In this document: one piece after another, positions 34,811 through 46,956 of the stretch
How positions within the stretch are numbered: position 1 is the first letter of the stretch
Layout: each line of letters starts with the position of its first letter
Assembly (NCBI GenBank): GCA_029255685.2
Contig: CM055313.2
Coordinates: 29,260,579-29,324,578, forward strand
Length of the DNA stretch: 64,000 nt
Source of the DNA: Silene conica
Lineage: Eukaryota > Streptophyta > Magnoliopsida > Caryophyllales > Caryophyllaceae
Direction of reading: 5' to 3'
Translations under genes and position numbers: made by a program
Notes under the pieces: model-generated
Told to the model about the DNA's origin: nothing
The model's database searches: none
What the model saw: only the letters and a program-made list of their open reading frames with translations

Positions 34811-35731
34811 ATTTTGGCGCCGTTGCCGGGGAGGCAACAATTTTCTGTTTGTTTTTTGTTAATTTTGTCTTTTGTCTCAAGGGACTTCCGTTCCTTGAGA
34901 CCGCTCTCACTCTTTTCTTGTTAGTTTCGTGTATGCCCAGGTCGAACAGGTCTGAACTCCTTACACCAAATTCAGAACCTGAGAGGAGATTTCGGAATAG
35001 ACGAAAGCATAACAGAGAAGTTGATCAAGTAGAAGACTTGAGTATACTTGACGGAGACGCATAACACTCAAATACTTCAGAAAATCTGTCCTTTGACGAG
35101 GACACCTTATTTTTTGAAACAGAACAAATTACTTCAACTCTTAAAATGCCTACTTTAGCAAGTCATTCAGAACCCACCTTGGATTCTATTCCAAAGGGGT
35201 TTAAGCTCCCTAGTACTGATGAAGGAACATTTGAAATCAAACCATCCTACATCAATCTAGTGGAGCGAAATCTCTTTGGAGGAAGATCTGGTGAGGGTCC
35301 TGCTCATCACATGGAAAAATTTGTTACTTACTGTTGTTCTATCCCTTTAATTACAGGAGTAACTCAAGATCAGGTGAAACAAACTTTGTTTCCTTTCTCC
35401 CTGAAATATGATGCAGCGGAATGGCTGAGAGAGTTGGATATGACTGATATCACTGATTGGAACTCCTTGGCTCTTGTATTCTACAAGAGATACTTCCCTC
35501 CACAGAAAACCAACAACTTGAGAAGCCAGATCACAAGTTTCAAGCAGTCTCCTACCGAGGACTTGAACGAGGCATTTGTGCGATTCAAGAAGTTGATTAG
35601 ATCTGTTCCCCATCATGACACTACTACAAAAAAGGCCTAAGACATCAATTATAAGACACCTGTTTTTTTTCTAACAGATTTCTTAACGTAAGACACCAGT
35701 GATTTAATATAACAAGTTTGCAATCTTTAAA

Positions 35732-35980
35732 TAAGAAACCTGTCATTCAGAATCCGGTTTCCTATATTTTAATTTTCAATTTATTTAATAACTAAGAAAC
35801 CTGTCCTCCAAAATCCGGTTTCCTATATATTAATTTTCATTTTATTTAATAACTAAGAAACCTGTCATCCAGAATCTGGTTTCCTATATATTAATTTTCA
35901 ATTTATTTAATAACTAAGAAACCTATCCTCTAGACTCCGGTTTCCTATATATTAATTTACAATTTATTTAATAACTAATA
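35732..35980. repeat. Four ~61-bp tandem repeats
   Basis: Each unit starts TAAGAAACCTGTC, continues with a variable CAGAATCCGG-like core, TTTCCTATATATTAATTTTC and ends TTTATTTAATAAC. The units have diverged slightly from each other. Confidence 0.85.
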
Positions 35981-36166
35981 ATAATAAATTAATCTTAAAT
36001 AATATATTGGTTAATTAATTCTACTAGATTCACCGAGTAATACATGCTTACCTCTATATCTTAACTTACCATAATCCACCGCCTAACACATTTTTTAAAT
36101 AATAATTATCAATATCTACTTAAATATATCAAAGACACCGGGTGTAAATGAGAGTGGTGTCATAGA

Positions 36167-36402
36167 CAGGGGCGAACCCACCTTAGAGCAAGGGGTAGCA
36201 GCCGCTACCCCAAACTTAAAAAAAATTGGTTTAAAAGTCGGTTTTTTGCGACCCCAAATATTGCTAAATAGTAGATAATTAATTAAATGTTATCCCAATA
36301 AATCTACAGTAAATATCTTGTGGCTCAATGGTACAGCCATTAAATATCCTCCTTGTGGTTGTGGGTTCGAATCCCATTGCATGTATTGTTTTTTTTTTAA
36401 AA
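36167..36402 (+). mobile_element. tRNA-derived SINE-like insertion
   Basis: The sequence has RNA polymerase III-like boxes, TGGCTCAATGGT (36321-36332, A box) and GGTTCGAATCC (36364-36374, B box), at tRNA-like spacing, followed by a T-rich end. It opens AGGGGCGAACCCACC. Both flanks carry near-copies of CAAAGACACCGGGTGT, which belong to the surrounding CACTA-like repeats rather than to a clear target duplication. The placing of the boxes near the end rather than the head is unusual for a SINE, so the identity is tentative. Confidence 0.45.
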
Positions 36403-37552
36403 TGAACCATGCCAAAGACACCGGGTGTAGATGAGAGTGGTGTCATAGATATATGCCAAAGACACCAGGTCAAAGACACCGGTTATTAATAAAAACAAGT
36501 CTTTTTAATTATTAGATAAGATACCAGTTCCTCCAACAAGTTTCTTAACCAAAGACACCTATGACCTAGACACCTGTTATAAACAGGTGTCTAAGGCCTT
36601 TTTCAACAGGTTTCTTTGGGAGGTTCCTTTGCAACCAGTTTTACAACGGGTTGTTTGATGATCATAGAGCCCTCCTAGATTCTTCTGCTAATGGGAGGTT
36701 TCAAAACAACACGAATGATGATGCCGCGTGGAAGCTTATTGAGGAGATGGCTACTCACACTGCCGAGTATGGAAACCCGAGGGGAGCTACTAGAGGAAGT
36801 GGCTCAGATAGTGCAGTTGCAGCTCAGTTAGAAGCCCTTACTGCTAAGATTGCTGAGATGCAAACAACACAATCCTTGGGAAAGAAGCAGACGGTTAATG
36901 CTATGTATCAGCAAGAGGAACTTTGTGCTCGTTGTGGACTTGAGGGTCATGGTGCGGCTGAGTGTTTGAGCACCTTGGAACAAGTGAATGCCTTCCAATC
37001 TTATAGGCAAGGCAATCCTTATTCTAACTTTTACAATGAGAGGACCAAGGAACATCCGTTCTTTCAATGGGGTAATCAGAATGTGCAGAATCCACAGTCT
37101 CAACAACCATCGAGTTCGAGCTATGTTATTCCTCAAAATCGGGGGAATCAACAAGGAGGTTACAATAGACAACCTCAAGGAGGAAATCAGTACAACAATC
37201 AAAGTTTGCAAATTCAACAAAAGCAAACTACTCAGATTTCCGAACTCATAGCCCATAACAAGATGCTAGATACTCAAGTTGCTCAATTAGCGGGACAAAA
37301 TCCCTCTAAACAACCGGGTCAACTTCCTCCCAAAGGAAAGCAACCTCATGAGCAAGCCCATGCAATTCATTTGAGGAGTGGTACATCATATCCGGGCCCG
37401 GAAACGCCGCTTGAGAAAACTGAGATACCCTACATGCATCCCAAAGCTTGGGGTAACTTAGCCTTAAGTGATGATGAGGGTGATGTGTCCCATGGGACGG
37501 AGGAAAGCCAAGAAAAACATGAGAAAGTGGTCTCTCGACCAAATTCCCAGGT

Positions 37553-37703
37553 CCTAGATCGAGGAACTTCTGTCCTAGATCGAGGAACCAAAGAAAAAAA
37601 TGCACAACTACGGCATAAGAGGTCCCTCGATCGAGGAGGTGAAGCCCTCGGTCGAGGAGACCAGGCCCTCGATCGAGGAGGTGGTAACCTCGATCGAGGA
37701 TCG
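37553..37703 (+). repeat. Palindrome array within gypsy coding sequence
   Basis: Six copies of CCTCGATCGAGG or one-base variants (CCTAGATCGAGG, CCTCGGTCGAGG) lie in frame and encode repeated Leu-Asp-Arg-Gly (one copy Leu-Gly-Arg-Gly), with short variable linkers, between the gag zinc knuckle and the protease region. Confidence 0.9.
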
Positions 37704-40700
37704 TCCCTCTCCGGTGAAATTGAAAAAAATGATAACCCAAAACCCAAAGCTCCTGAACCCATTCCTATTTCACTTCCCTTTCCTCATAGACAACATAAGA
37801 CCAAATTGGACCAACAATTTGGTCGATTTATGGAAGTCGTGAAGAATTTTCAAGTGAATGTACCTTTTACGGAGTTGATTTCTCAAGTTCCAGCTTATGC
37901 AAAGTTCATGAAGGATATTTTGACTAGGAAGCGGTCATTCAATGAAGCCGAAACAGTTGCCTTTACTGGAGAATGCAGCGCCGTTTTGCAAAGTCAATCA
38001 CCTCCTAAGCTTAAGGATCCGGGGAGTTTTTCTATCCCTTGTCATATAGGTCGTTTGTCAATTGATAAAGCCCTTTGCGATTTAGGGGCCAGTGTCAGCG
38101 TTATGCCATATTCCATTTGTCAAAAGTTAAATATGGGTCAATTGAGTGTCACAAACATGACCTTACAAATGGCCGATAGATTTGTTAAGCACCCCATAGG
38201 TGTCTTAGAAGATGTACCGGTTAGAGTTGGAAAGTTTTCATTCCCGTTGACTTTGTTGTACTTGATATAGCTGAGGATGCCCATGTGCCTATTATTTTAG
38301 GTAGACCCTTCCTTCATACAGCGGGGGCGATCATAGATGTTAATCGGGGGAGTTTAACACTAACCGTGGGGGATGATAAGATCACTTTCAACTTGCATAA
38401 TGCTTTAAAGCGCCCCATGCTAGAGGAGACATGTCATAGCATTGATGTAGTTGATCTTACTACTAGTGATTGTTTTGCATTATGTTTGAACAGGGACCCT
38501 CTGGAGATTGTCCTAACCACAACCTCAGCTGAAGAAAGAGGCTCATGGAATCGGGAGGTTGTTGAGGTCGAGAAGCTACTAACGGGAGAAGAATGCAAGA
38601 ACCCACAGGTTCTAAGTTTAGGTAACTCATCCAAAGTTTTTGAGGTAAAGAAACCTGATCTTAAACCTCTTCCTTCTCATCTTAAGTATGTTTTTCTTGA
38701 CGATAAGGAGATGAACCCTGTAATTTTCAATGCTAACCTCACTGAAGGTCAACTTTCTGCTTTGTTGACCGTCTTGAAATTACACAAAAAAGCCATTGGG
38801 TATAGCATTGACGATCTACAAGGTATTAGTCCTGATTTTTGTATGCACCGCATTCATCTGCAAGAAGGTCACAAACCAAGTGCGCAAGGTCAGAGACGAT
38901 TGAACCCTTCTATGCAAGAGGTTGTGAGAAAAGAAGTTCAGAAATTGCTTGACACAGGTATTATCTTTTCTATTTCTGATTCAAAATGGGTCAGTCCTAT
39001 CCAAGTCGTACCTAAGAAAGGAGGTACAACAGTAGTTGCTAATGATAAAAATGAGTTAATTGCTACTAGACTTGTCACAGGTTGGAGAATGTGTATTGAT
39101 TATAGGACGCTTAACGTTGCTACCAAGAAAGATCACTTCCCCTTACCCTACATTGATTATAGTTATTTTTGTTACTTAGATGGCTATTCAGGTTTCTTCC
39201 AAATACCCATTCATCCTGATGATTAGGAGAAGACTACCTTCACATGCCCTTATGGTGTATTTGCTTATAGGAGAATGCCCTTTGGTTTATGCAACGCCCC
39301 TGCTACCTTTCAACGTTGTATGATGGCCATATTTTCTGAATACATAGAGTCTATTATGGAAGTCTTTATGGATGATTTCAGTGTTTATGGTACTAATTTT
39401 GATGTTTGTTTGAGAAACTTGTCCAAAGTTTTGCAGCGTTGTGAGAAAAGTCATCTTGTGCTCAATTGGGAGAAGTGCCACTTCATGGTTACTGAAGGGG
39501 TGGTACTTGGTCACTTGGTATCTGGAAAAGGCATCCAAGTGGATAAGGCAAAAGTTGAGGTGGTTGAGAAACTACCGTATCCGGTTAATGTCAAAGGCAT
39601 TCGAAGTTTCCTCGGTCACGCGGGATTCTATCGTCGTTTTATAAAATATTTTTCTAAACTTGCTAAACCTCTCACTCAGCTTCTTCACAAGGATGCTCCT
39701 TTTGAGTTTACTGATGTGTGTATTAAATCTTTTGACAGGATCAAGCAAGCTCTTATTTCAGCACCGGTGATCCAATCTCCCGATTGGACCTTACCCTTCG
39801 AAGTTATGTGTGATGCAAGTGACTATGCCATCGGAGCGGTCTTGGGGCAAAGAAAAGACAAAGCCTTAAATGCCATATATTATGCCAGTAAGACTTTGGA
39901 TAATGCACAGATCAACTATGCCACCACTGAAAAGGAGTTGCTTGCGGTAGTTTACTCATTGGATAAGTTTAGAGCCTACTTGGTAGGTTCTAAGGTTATT
40001 ATTTATACCGATGACGCCGCGTTGAGATACTTGTTGGCCAAGAAGGAGGCCAAGCCGAGACTAATTCGATGGATCTTGCTTCTGCAAGAGTTTGACTTGG
40101 AGATTCGAGATAAGCCAGGAGCAAAGAATGTGGTAGCTGACCACTTGTCACGTTTGAGATTTGGTGACGGAGATCCAACACCCATTGATGATTCTTTCCC
40201 GGATGACCATCTCCTTGCTATCACTATCGACACAGCTTGGTTTGCCGATTTCGCTAACTTCTTGGTGGGAAGGATTTTGCCTCCTGATTTGTCCTATCAA
40301 CAAAAGAAGAAGTTTATGCACGATGTGAAGCGCTATTTCTGGGACGATCCATACTTGTTCCGAGAATGCGCTGATGGCATTTACAGGAGGTGTATCCCGG
40401 AAAGTGAGGTACATGCTATCCTTTCTCATTGTCATTCATCTTCTTATGGTGGTCATCATGGTCCCTCTAGGACCTTTGCTAAGGTAATGCAATCGGGTTT
40501 CTTTTGGCCCACTATCTTGAAAGATGCTACTAGTTTTGTTCGTTCTTGTGATGCATGCCAAAGAACAGGTAATATTTCGCAAAGGCATGAGATGCCTCAA
40601 ACTGGAATCTCCGAGGTGGAGATTTTTGATGTTTGGGGCATTGATTACCAAGGTCCGTTTCCTTCTTCTCATGGAAACCATTACATCTTAGTAGCCGTAG

Positions 40701-41737
40701 ATTATGTTTCTAAATGGGTGGAGGCAATTGCCACCCCCACTTGTGATGCTAAATCTGTTATAAATTTTTTTTAGAAAATCATCTTCCCACGATTTGGAGT
40801 GCCACGCGCGGTGATCAGTGATGGTGGAACGCATTTCAAAGAGCATCATCTTAAATCCTTGTTGAAGAAATATGGAGTTACACACCGACGAGGATTAGCA
40901 TATCATCCTCAAACCACTGGGCAGGTGGAGGTTTCTAACCGAGAGTTGAAGCAGATTTTGGAGAAAGTGGTGAGCAAGAACAGGAAAGATTGGAGTCGGA
41001 AGCTTGATGACACCTTGTGGGCATACCGCACTGCCTACAAGACACCTATTGCAGCATCCCCATACCGACTAGTCTACGGTAAATCATGCCACTTACCTGT
41101 GGAGTTGGAGTACAAAGCTATGTGGGCCATAAAGGAGCTAAATATGGACCTTTCACTGGCGGGTGAAAAGAGATTGATGAAGCTGAACGAGCTTGATGAG
41201 TTCTGATTGCATGCCTACGATAGTGCTCAAGTCTACAAAGAACGAACCAAAAAGTGGCATGACAAGCACATTTTGCAACGAGAATTTCATGTTAGTGAGA
41301 AAGTTTTACTATTCAATTCTCGTTTGCGTTTGTTTCCAGGAAAACTAAAGAGTAGATGGTCTGGACCGTTCACTGTTGTTGAAGTGAACAAATTTGGGTC
41401 AGTTACACTGCAAACTGACAAGGGTGAGTATTTTAAAGTGAATGGTCAACGCTTGAAACTATACCATGAAGGTGCCTTCATTGGGGTAGTAGAAATCGTT
41501 GCCCTAGTCACTTTTGAAAATAACTTTGATTAGAGGTAATACGGTCGTGCGGGACCGCTTAAACCAGTGCTATCGGGAGGCAGCCCGCGTTTTTTTTTCA
41601 AGTTTTCTTCGTTTAGTGTTAGTTTCTTTGATTTCAGTTTTAGGTTACGATTAATGCGTTTGTCAAGCTTATGTTGCAGGATGCGGCCTTTTGGAGTCAT
41701 GAATTTGAAGAATAACGGGTTAAGTACTGCTAGGTCC

Positions 41738-41962
41738 CTAGATCGAGGTATAAGTGGCCTAGATCGAGGAACCCTTGGCAAAATTTCAATTCCGTTAAAG
41801 CGTAAGTGAGGTCGTAAAAACCTTAGGTCCCTCGATCGAGGTAGTAACGTCCTCGATCAAGGAGCGATTTTTGAAATAATTTCTTTTCTAAAGTCGTAAG
41901 TGAGGAAAAAAAAATTTAAAGGTCCCTCGATCGAGGACCGCTGACCCTCGATCGAGGCGGGC
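41738..41962. repeat. Palindrome array in the gypsy 3' non-coding part
   Basis: Six more copies or variants of CCTCGATCGAGG, in pairs separated by spacers of about 15-90 bp, between the integrase region and the extra 3' ORF. Confidence 0.85.
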
Positions 41963-42602
41963 GGTTCAGGCCGGTTTTTCTCCTTCTTCAGCTTTGTTTC
42001 CCCAATATATATTCATTCATTCTTCAAATCTTCTTCAATTTTTTCGCACCCTTCCCCTTTCTCTTCAATTTTCTTTTCCCCAAATCCCCTTTGTGCTTCA
42101 TTTGTTCACTAATTCATCATCAACATCACATCTTTGCTAGATTCTAACAACTTTCTTGGAGGTAATTTCTCATTTTTCACTCTAATTTTCAGATTTTATT
42201 CATCTTAAGAAAAGTTAGGGTTTGGTGTGTTTATGCTAATTTGATGCCTTAAATTGTTGTTTCTTGCAACAAATCACTCTTATACTTACTTATAATTACA
42301 ATTCCTAGTCGATAACACCTTCATTCATCAAATTCTAGTCAAAAATTCGAAAATTTCGAATTAGGGGTTAGGGTTTGGTCGAAAATTTCGAATTAAGGAA
42401 TTGTAGTTATTTGTTTGTTATTTCTTGCTTTAATCCTTCTATTAGCTACTTATAATTTAAATTCATAGTCATTTACAACTTGATTTACCTAATTTTAGTC
42501 ACAAATTCGCAAAATTTCGAATTAGGGATTAGGGTTTGGGTAATTTCAGGTTTATTTTGATTGCAATTGGGTTTGTAATTCTTTGTATGCTAATTTTGTA
42601 GG

Positions 42603-44147
42603 ATGGATAGACAAGGAGCAAGACGACAAAGGGCACCACGTCAACCACGCATTCCACCAGTTGACGATTTTCCCATTGTAATCTTCGCCACACTTGAGCA
42701 AAGGAACGAGTTTGTTCGCCTCATGGCTAGGCCTACGAACTCTACTAGAAGCGTGAACAGTACCATACTTAGTAACTTGGGCCTTAATGATAGCATCTTT
42801 GGCATGTTTGACCAATTGGGGTTGGGTGGTTTGTACTCTTTGTGTGAATCATCTTATCGTCCCCTGACACTTGAGTTCTTAAGCTCATTGGTTCATGATA
42901 TACCGGGTAGGAGGATTCAGTTTCGACTCCTTAATGTCGATTATGCTCTTTCATAAGACCAAGTGGCTGAGCACCTTGGTTTAGATGTTGGGGAACCGGA
43001 GGATATGCTGGGGGTTCCAAATTGGCTATGTGCGACTCGGTATTTTTCACTCTTTTTAGGTCATACCGTAGAAGTGGGAGCTATGGCTGTCAACGATGTA
43101 CAACATCCTTCTCTTAGGATTTTCCTGCGCCTACTTTCCTGTCTTCTTTATGGTAGGAAGGACATAAGTAAACTGGTGACCATGGAGGTTCTGCTTTTAG
43201 CCTATTGCCTAAACCCTTTTCAGGAGGAGATATTCACTTTCAGTGCTCCGGGAGTCGTTTGTGGGGCTCTAGATAAGATGAGAGGGAAGTTCTCATCTTT
43301 AGATTGTGGGGCTATAGTGACTCGCCTTGCTAAGCGAGTAGCTGGTTTTCAGGGTCTTCCACCTAACTTACCCATGATCGATATTGTGGCACCCACGGTG
43401 GATGAGGAGTACCTGTGTTATGGGCTCGGTTGGATAGATTTTGTTGCGAGGAGATATAGGTGGAAGGTACGGGGTACCTTGTGGATGGATTTACCATGTG
43501 ATCGACTTCCTGAGACGGACCACTATGAGGAGGACGAGTCAGAGCTCCGTCCCATGCCTGTCTCTTACTTGATTCCAGATGAGCTCACTTACCAGGTTCC
43601 CCTGACACGCCAGCCTCGTAGGAAGACTGCCAACCCTACGGCCCCTATTTTTCGCCCTGTAGCACCATTCCAGCCATTCGCACCTCCATCATTTGCACCT
43701 TCCTATTCTTTCGATCATATTGTTGAGAGGGAGGTTCGGCTACATGAAGGCATTAATAATGCCTTGGTTCAGAGAAGACTGTGGGAGCAGATGGAGGCGA
43801 CTAGCCTTGCTGAGAACCGTCCATATAGGGGTGTTGCTCCTAGCTACTACACACCTATTCCTGGCGACGACAGTCAGGTATTTCACTTGTATGGTGTGAC
43901 CTCAAAGGAGTTTACCACCCAGTTCAGTCGCGACTACGGTGCCCTTGGGAGACCTTTCTATACTCTCATTCGCCCAGATGAGCCGGTCGGGGGTTTAGGT
44001 GGTCAGTTTGGGGCCGGCCCTTCTCATGGTGGTGGTAGGGGACGTAGCAGTCACCAGGATGCAGCCGATGGCAGCAGAGAGGTCGATTCAGACTTAGAGG
44101 CACAATTTAAAGAAATTGATGATTATGTAGATGATGATGAGCAGTAG
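42603..44147 (+). other. Extra 3' ORF region of the Athila-like element
   Basis: A long coding region after integrase, starting MDRQGARRQRAPRQPR and ending in an acidic tail (DDYVDDDEQ). Athila-group elements often carry an additional gene after pol, called env-like in some lineages; the domain near its start (FVRLMARPTNSTRSV) resembles the plant retrotransposon ORF-1 family as I remember it. No membrane segment is obvious. It has about one break. Its function is unknown. Confidence 0.55.
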
Positions 44148-44159
44148 TGACAGCTGGTT

Positions 44160-45681
44160 ACTACCCCCTTCACAGCTGGTTTGGGAGAGTCGCTACCCTA
44201 CTGACGGTAGCATTTTTCCTTGTGTGATCTTTTTGCTTTAGGGTCACATTGAGGACACTGTGACATATAGGTTTGGGGGAGTGTTTTTATTTTCAGTTGT
44301 GTGTTTTTTTTTGTTAAAAAAAAAAATGTGTTTCTTTTAGGTCGAGTCTTGGTGAATTTAGCTAGCAATGATGATAATTTGCCTTTGTTTCTGTTTTTAA
44401 ATCCCAATTAATTGTCATGTACTCTGTGTTTGACTTGCATTAGTGAATACAAAGCTCATAGTCCAAGCCTTCACCGTTGTTGACTTGCCTTTTGCTGATT
44501 AGATTTGACAAATTTCGTTGGTAAGCTACTTAATTTCTGAGGTCTTTAGAGCTTCCTAGGCCGGGAACATTAATAAACCGGTCTCATTGTTTTTTAGGCT
44601 TGAGTGTAGTTCTCCTCATGGAATATGTAATATCAAATTGCATAAGTGTGACATTGAGTTCTTGATATTTTTTATGTTTTCATGCTTTGACTAAGTACAT
44701 GAGAAAGGCAATTCTTACCCCTCAAATAAGCCTCATATGATTAAAATGACTTGATTTTATACCCTTAGAATTGAGATCCTTATGTTTAGCTCATTTGATT
44801 GATTTTAGCATATTTTATATCCCATTCTATAAGCTACAATCCCAGAATTTGCCTACCTTTCGGGACAGTCGCAGTTGCTTGTTTATCATGTTCATTTTAC
44901 TTTTATGATGAAAGACTACTGTTGTCTCATGAATAAAGTGAAATTACGTTAGTAATTGTGTTAATCTCCTTCGTGGAAAAAGAAGAAAAAAGATATGAAG
45001 CAACAAAAAAAAAAAAAAAAAAAAAAGAGAGAAGAAAAATAATAATAATTTGCTTCATTCGGTTTTGTGAGGAGATTGGAAAATGGTTACTAGAGTTGAA
45101 ATCTGCTCTTGGAGAGCTCTCATTTGTCTCTCATGTGTTGTAATAGTTGAGAAGATTTCTCTAGTTGGTGTATTCTTGTAGATTGGTTCGGATAGCAAGA
45201 GTAGTTGCGACTACCGTTTTAGCCTCACATGTCCAAACGTGCTTCGGCACCAACCATTTCTATACCTTCACCATATAACCATCCTTATTGTCCCGGATAC
45301 ATGTACTTTTGTCTCTTGTATGATTGCATATTAGTTGGGGAATTTTCTATCACACTAGATTGCATGCATGTTTCATAAGTTGAGTGAGTGTCTTATTTCT
45401 TTCTATCTCACATATATTTCACCCCTTATGAGTGCCTGAGCGAATCCGCGAGAATCCGACTAATTTGTCTTGCAAGATTGAAAGGTAATTGGCTTGTCTA
45501 CATCGTTGTCATCTTGGAATATGAGCTGAGTTTACTCTTTTTAGTCATCACTGAGTTACATTCATAGCTTGGGATTTATTTCATTAGCATTGGGTCTAAG
45601 TTAGCTATTCACCTTTTTTTTTATGGGTCTTCTTTTAGTTGCTTTGCTTGAGGACAAGCAAAGAGTCGGTTTGGGGGAGTT
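44160..45681 (+). other. 3' non-coding part of the gypsy element
   Basis: No gene. It includes an A-run near 45006-45025 and ends with the polypurine tract GGTTTGGGGGAGT directly before the 3' LTR. Confidence 0.6.
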
Positions 45682-46951
45682 TGATGAGTCATTTTTACAC
45701 ACACTTTTATGCTTCCCTTTAGATGTTTCTGAGACGGTTTGTGATATTATATGACATTTTATATGCCGTTTCAGTGAGATTGTCGATACTTCCGCCTTTT
45801 TATGTTTTAATGTAGGATGCGTGCATTTGCGGAACAAGTTGGTGTACTAAGGCATCGCGAGAGTCGACAAGGCGGAGTACAAGAGGATCCCAAGAGATTC
45901 TAGGAAGTTTGGAGAAGAATCGAGGAAGAAAAGAGCTGAATAAGGCCATTTGACGAAGACCCTCGATCGAGGGAGTGATGTCCTCGATCGAGGGAGTGAT
46001 GTCCTCGATCCAGGGGGGATCCTCGATCGAGGGAGTGACATCCTCGATCGAGGAACCCGTCGCAGGATTTTATTTCCGCTTTTTCCTTATTTCGACTTTC
46101 TTTATTTTTTATAAATAGGAGTTCGATAACCTAGTTTTAATTACCTATTATTTGACACACTACTTTAGATCTAGCTTTTCTCATCATCATTTTCGGGATT
46201 AATTCATACTATGTTCGTAATCTTTCCTTGCTAATTATTACGGTATTCATCTTTCTTGTTCAATTTAATTCATTCAAGTTTTTATGCTTTTTATTCCTTG
46301 TTGTTATTTATCATCTTCAATCATGTTTTCAATCCTCTTTATTGTTATTGCTATTAGATTCAATATGTGTAGCTTATTTCTTAATCTAGGATGAAGGGGA
46401 TCCAAGTATATTAAAAAGGGAATGTTAATTGATTGTTAGTAAAATCACAAGGATTGTTGTTTGATTATTGTTCTTTTTCTAATTAATTGATTTAGGCCTG
46501 AATTGATAATTAGTGTAGCAAATTAGTTCTTTCACCGATCGGGTTAGAATTGATATAGGCTGCGATAATCAAATAGGTTGATTCTAGAAATAGCGATCGC
46601 ATGTTAGTTTTTGACCTAAAGAACACAATAGTATTGACCAATCTTGTGACCTTGAATAATCCGATTGAACTAGTGATTAATTAAGAATCCCAATAAAATA
46701 TACTTGGTGACCCGGAATTCCTATACTTTTAATATCTCTGTTACACATCCTTTATTTCAATTGTTTTTAGTTATTAGTCAAAACAAACAAATCAAAACCC
46801 CCATAAAACTGTTACTTTTAGACTTAATTACCATTAGCAAACCGTTTATTACCGCCTCCTTGTGGATTCGATACCTGTCTAACCACTAGCTATTCTGTTA
46901 GTATTGAGATAGTTTTACTTTGATTAAGGTGATACGACTTTAGCCTTATCA
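45682..46951 (+). repeat. 3' LTR of the gypsy element
   Basis: 1,270 bp. It matches the 5' LTR with about 30 substitutions by eye and one additional 21-bp palindrome unit (five at about 45960-46058 instead of four), which accounts for the length difference. Confidence 0.93.
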
Positions 46952-46956
46952 GTCGA

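Larger units (their letters stand above)
35619..36605. mobile_element. CACTA-like non-autonomous element inside gypsy gag
   Basis: The left end is CACTACTACAAAAAAGGCC, followed by TAAGACA. The right side has TGTCTAAGGCCTTTTT, the reverse complement of that subterminal sequence, but the last dozen bases of a CACTA right end are absent or diverged. Subterminal AAGACACC motifs recur through both sides. The interior has four ~61-bp tandem repeats and a SINE-like insertion. No transposase. Confidence 0.72.
33562..46951 (+). mobile_element. Ty3/gypsy element, Athila-like, with both LTRs
   Basis: 13.4 kb, plus strand, inserted in copia element 2 with a 5-bp target duplication GTCGA (33557-33561 and 46952-46956). 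Parts in order: 5' LTR 33562-34810; primer site TGGCGCCGTTGCCGGGG, of the tRNA-Asp type used by Athila/Tat elements; gag from about 34.9 kb; zinc knuckle CARCGLEGHGAAEC (about 36.9 kb); protease (about 38.1 kb); reverse transcriptase with FMDDFSVYG (about 39.4 kb); RNase H; integrase (about 40.3-41.5 kb); an extra 3' ORF (42.6-44.1 kb); a polypurine tract TTTGGGGGAG; 3' LTR 45682-46951. It is broken in several places and also holds a CACTA-like insertion. The LTRs differ at about 30 sites by eye (about 2%), suggesting insertion 1-2 million years ago at usual plant rates. Confidence 0.93.

Noticed and set aside
36315-36390. A tRNA gene
   Set aside because: A and B boxes are present but the sequence does not fold into a tRNA by eye and lies in a T-tailed repeat, so a SINE-like origin is better.
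37306-37762. Minus-strand open frames rich in Pro-Arg-Ser-Arg
   Set aside because: They are shadows of the palindrome array inside gypsy coding sequence.
33839-46058. CRISPR-like array from regularly spaced palindromes
   Set aside because: The setting is a plant retrotransposon; spacers are short and themselves repeated, and no cas genes exist.
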